A stretch of 64,000 bases of DNA, taken from assembly GCF_029717145.1 (NCBI RefSeq), contig NZ_CP099222.1, positions 310,001 through 374,000 of the forward strand. Direction: 5' to 3'. Both the position numbers and the translations under genes were made by a program. The DNA is from Citrobacter freundii. Lineage in GTDB: Bacteria > Pseudomonadota > Gammaproteobacteria > Enterobacterales > Enterobacteriaceae. Shown here one piece after another: positions 62,037 through 64,000 of the stretch. The notes below the pieces were generated by a model that worked only from the letters and a program-made list of their open reading frames with translations, searched no databases and was not told where the DNA came from. How positions within the stretch are numbered: the stretch's first letter is position 1; each line of letters begins with the position of its first letter.

Positions 62037-62237
62037 ATGGCAATTCGTAAACGTTTTATTGCAGGTGCAAAATGCCCATCCTGCCAGGCGCAGGATTCAC
62101 TGGCGATGTGGCGCGAAAATAATATCGATATTGTTGAGTGTGTTAAGTGTGGTCACCAGATGCGGGAAGCGGATAAAGAAGCCCGCGAGCACGTTCGCAA
62201 AGAAGAGCAAGTGATAGGGATTTTTCATCCGGACTAG
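62037..62237 (+). CDS. yheV: YheV-family putative zinc ribbon protein
   Basis: A 66-residue protein with two CxxC motifs (CPSCQAQDS near residue 14 and CVKCGHQM near residue 39), a likely zinc ribbon. Function unknown. It follows the kefB end by 9 bases with AGGATAACC before the ATG, as in the E. coli kefGB-yheV operon. Confidence 0.95.
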   Translation: MAIRKRFIAGAKCPSCQAQDSLAMWRENNIDIVECVKCGHQMREADKEAREHVRKEEQVIGIFHPD

Positions 62238-62331
62238 CGATATGCCGCAGCTTTTTTTAAGCTAGAGGGTACACAGGTGCAGAATTCCGCTACAATCTGC
62301 GCCACTATTCTTTCCATGCTCAGGAGATATC

Positions 62332-62943
62332 ATGAAAGTAGCAAAGGACCTGGTGGTCAGCCTGGCCTATCAGGTACGTACAGAAGACGGTGTGTTGGTT
62401 GATGAGTCTCCGGTGAGTGCACCGCTGGACTACCTGCATGGTCACGGTTCCCTGATTTCTGGCCTGGAAACAGCGCTGGACGGTCACGAAGTTGGCGATA
62501 AATTTGATGTTGCTGTTGGCGCAAACGACGCTTACGGTCAGTATGATGAAAACCTGGTGCAGCGCGTGCCGAAAGACGTCTTCATGGGCGTTGACGAACT
62601 GCAGGTTGGCATGCGTTTCCTGGCGGAAACTGACCAGGGTCCAGTACCGGTAGAAATTACCGAAGTGGAAGATGACCACGTCGTGGTTGACGGTAACCAC
62701 ATGCTGGCTGGCCAGAATCTGAAATTCAACGTAGAAGTTATCGCTATCCGTGAAGCAACCGAAGAAGAACTGGCTCACGGCCACGTTCACGGTGCAAACG
62801 GCCATGACCACGATCACGAACATGGTCACGATGGTTGCTGCGGCGGTCACGGCCATGACCACGATCATGGTCATGAGCACGGCGGCGAAGGCTGCTGCGG
62901 TGGCGGCGGTAAAGGCAAAGGCGGCGGCTGCGGTTGCCACTAA
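62332..62943 (+). CDS. slyD: FKBP-type peptidyl-prolyl isomerase and nickel chaperone SlyD
   Basis: Cytosolic FKBP isomerase with an insert-in-flap chaperone domain, 203 residues. FKBP parts are at 1-70 and 130-145, the insert between them. The tail from about residue 145 is packed with His, Cys, Gly and Asp (HGHVHGANGHDHDHEHGHDG, then CCGG and CGCH) and binds Ni(II) for hydrogenase maturation. Slightly longer than the 196 residues of E. coli, by expansion of the tail. Confidence 0.98.
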   Translation: MKVAKDLVVSLAYQVRTEDGVLVDESPVSAPLDYLHGHGSLISGLETALDGHEVGDKFDVAVGANDAYGQYDENLVQRVPKDVFMGVDELQVGMRFLAETDQGPVPVEITEVEDDHVVVDGNHMLAGQNLKFNVEVIAIREATEEELAHGHVHGANGHDHDHEHGHDGCCGGHGHDHDHGHEHGGEGCCGGGGKGKGGGCGCH

Positions 62944-62952
62944 TCGGTATGA

Positions 62953-63020
62953 TTGCCTGATGGCGCTACGCTTATCAGGCCTACCGTAGGACGGATAAGA
63001 CGTTTACGTCGTCATCCGCC
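62953..63020. repeat. REP/BIME element after slyD
   Basis: Units CTGATGGCGCTACGCTTATCAGGCC and GTAGGACGGATAAGACG...CGTCATCCGCC between slyD and the terminator. Confidence 0.88.
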
Positions 63021-63022
63021 AC

Positions 63023-63052
63023 AAAAAAAGCGGGGAAACCCCGCTTTTTTTA
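63023..63052. terminator. Bidirectional terminator between slyD and slyX
   Basis: A-run, stem GCGGGG/CCCCGC with AAA loop, T-run: a symmetric terminator that works in both directions for the convergent genes. Confidence 0.95.
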
Positions 63053-63056
63053 CGTC

Positions 63057-63275
63057 TTAATAATGCGGTGGTGGCGTCTCTTCAGACTGCGACGCAATAT
63101 GGGATGGCTGCGTTGCTTTAAGCTTCTCCGTCAATAGACGCAGATGATCGCGCAGTTTAGCCATTTCCAGTTCGTGAGCGGTGACCGTCACGTTGAGTTC
63201 TTCAATGGTGATTTCCTGAAATGCCAGGCGACTTTCCAGCTCAGCCAGGCGGGTTTCCATCGTTGTATCCTGCAT
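63057..63275 (-). CDS. slyX: Coiled-coil protein SlyX
   Basis: A 72-residue protein, almost wholly a coiled coil (heptads over residues 5-52, with [15 protein letters not shown]), then a proline-rich end PPPHY-like. Function unknown. Divergent from fkpA and convergent with slyD, as in E. coli. Confidence 0.95.
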   Translation of the reverse strand: MQDTTMETRLAELESRLAFQEITIEELNVTVTAHELEMAKLRDHLRLLTEKLKATQPSHIASQSEETPPPHY

Positions 63276-63367
63276 GATTCACCTCTTCTGTTATTTCCGG
63301 CAGATCGCGGACTGCGGCGAATTTTACTCAACTTTGTCTGTTTGCACAGCACTCATTCCTTCGCAAC

Positions 63368-63395
63368 GAAACTAATTTAAACAAAAAGAGTCTGA
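63368..63395 (+). promoter_or_regulatory. Sigma-E-type promoter of fkpA
   Basis: A -35-like GAAACT at 63368-63373 and -10-like GTCTGA at 63390-63395 with a 16-base spacer match the sigma-E pattern (GGAACTT, GTCTAA-like). fkpA is an established sigma-E regulon member in E. coli. The start would lie near 63401, about 105 bases before the ATG. Confidence 0.8.
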
Positions 63396-63506
63396 AAAGT
63401 GGTGATAATAGGGCGTGCCCGTATGTTGATTTGTTCTGCAACGCTTTATAGTACATTTTTGTGTTAGTTAACCCTGGGGTGAGATGCCCCGGCCCTGGAG
63501 AGATGG

Positions 63507-64000
63507 ATGAAATCACTGTTTAAAGTAACGCTGCTGGCGACCACGATGGCCGTAGCTCTACATGCCCCGATCACCTTCGCCGCCGATGCTGCGAAACCAG
63601 CCGCTACTGCTGACAGCAAAGCCGCATTCAAAAATGACGACCAAAAATCTGCTTACGCGCTGGGCGCGTCTCTGGGTCGTTACATGGAAAATTCCCTGAA
63701 AGAACAGGAAAAACTGGGCATCAAACTGGATAAAGACCAGCTGATCGCTGGTGTTCAGGACGCGTTTGCTGATAAGAGCAAGCTGTCCGACCAGGAAATC
63801 GAGCAAACCCTGCAGGCGTTCGAAGCGCGCGTGAAGTCTTCCGCTCAGGCGAAAATGGAAAAAGACGCGGCTGATAACGAAGCCAAAGGTAAAGTGTACC
63901 GCGAGAAGTTTGCTAAAGAGAAAGGCGTTAAAACCTCTTCTACTGGCCTGGTCTACAAAGTAGAGAAAGCAGGTACTGGTGAAGCACCGAAAGACAGCGA
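63507..64000 (+). CDS. fkpA: Periplasmic FKBP-type isomerase/chaperone FkpA, N-terminal part (cut by window edge)
   Basis: Periplasmic chaperone and prolyl isomerase. The 164 residues visible comprise a signal peptide (MKSLFKVTLLATTMAVALHA, cleaved near TFA-A), the helical dimerisation domain (about 40-130), and the beginning of the FKBP domain. The ATG at 63507 follows GGAGAG. The rest lies beyond the window. Confidence 0.97.
   Translation, partial: MKSLFKVTLLATTMAVALHAPITFAADAAKPAATADSKAAFKNDDQKSAYALGASLGRYMENSLKEQEKLGIKLDKDQLIAGVQDAFADKSKLSDQEIEQTLQAFEARVKSSAQAKMEKDAADNEAKGKVYREKFAKEKGVKTSSTGLVYKVEKAGTGEAPKDS

Overview
The window is a stretch of enterobacterial chromosome. Nearly every protein is close to its Escherichia coli/Salmonella counterpart and the gene order is the E. 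coli feo-to-fkpA order, read in inverted orientation. Three things point to Citrobacter or a near relative rather than E. coli itself: a Salmonella-type serine at residue 118 of CRP, a complete malonate decarboxylase operon, and an NAD-salvage operon. The genus is inferred from these traits only. REP/BIME palindromes lie between many genes, as expected in this family. I see no rRNA, tRNA, insertion sequence, prophage or CRISPR array.

Layout. 1-9.2 kb: ferrous iron uptake (feoA, start of feoB), tex, greB, the ompR-envZ two-component pair, a RelE/HigB-type toxin-antitoxin pair inserted after envZ, and pckA. 9.6-19.1 kb: yhgE, the heat-shock genes hslO and hslR, yrfG, igaA, nudE and mrcA (PBP1a). 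19.2-29.4 kb: the hofMNOPQ type IV pilus-like/DNA-uptake operon, then aroK-aroB-damX-dam-rpe-gph-trpS. 29.5-36.6 kb: small lipoprotein yhfL, nirBDC-cysG nitrite reduction/siroheme operon behind an FNR/NarL promoter, and tsgA. 36.9-46.0 kb: ppiA, yhfG-fic, pabA, argD, yhfK, crp, yhfA, prkB, yheU, yheT. 57.6-64 kb: yheS, kefG-kefB, yheV, slyD, slyX and the start of fkpA.

The main accessory region is 46.05-57.63 kb. In E. coli yheS and yheT are adjacent and co-directional; here about 11.6 kb separates them. It holds an NrtR-type regulator facing a short PRPP synthetase and a nicotinamide phosphoribosyltransferase (nadV), followed by mdcABCDEFGH and the LysR regulator mdcR. The prs-nadV pair would make PRPP and use it to turn nicotinamide into NMN. 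The mdc genes would import malonate, load it on a dedicated acyl carrier protein and decarboxylate it to acetate. The two regulators at the island edges point the same way as the host operon, while the metabolic genes point the opposite way.

Points worth a second look: kefB is frameshifted by loss of one GC unit in a (GC)n run; the NrtR Nudix box has lost catalytic glutamates and a 9-bp palindrome lies at the target promoter; the toxin-antitoxin promoter has a palindrome between its -35 and -10; the aroK leader can form mutually exclusive hairpins and holds two small candidate ORFs; fkpA has a sigma-E-like promoter; nirB has FNR and NarL sites exactly 28 bp apart.
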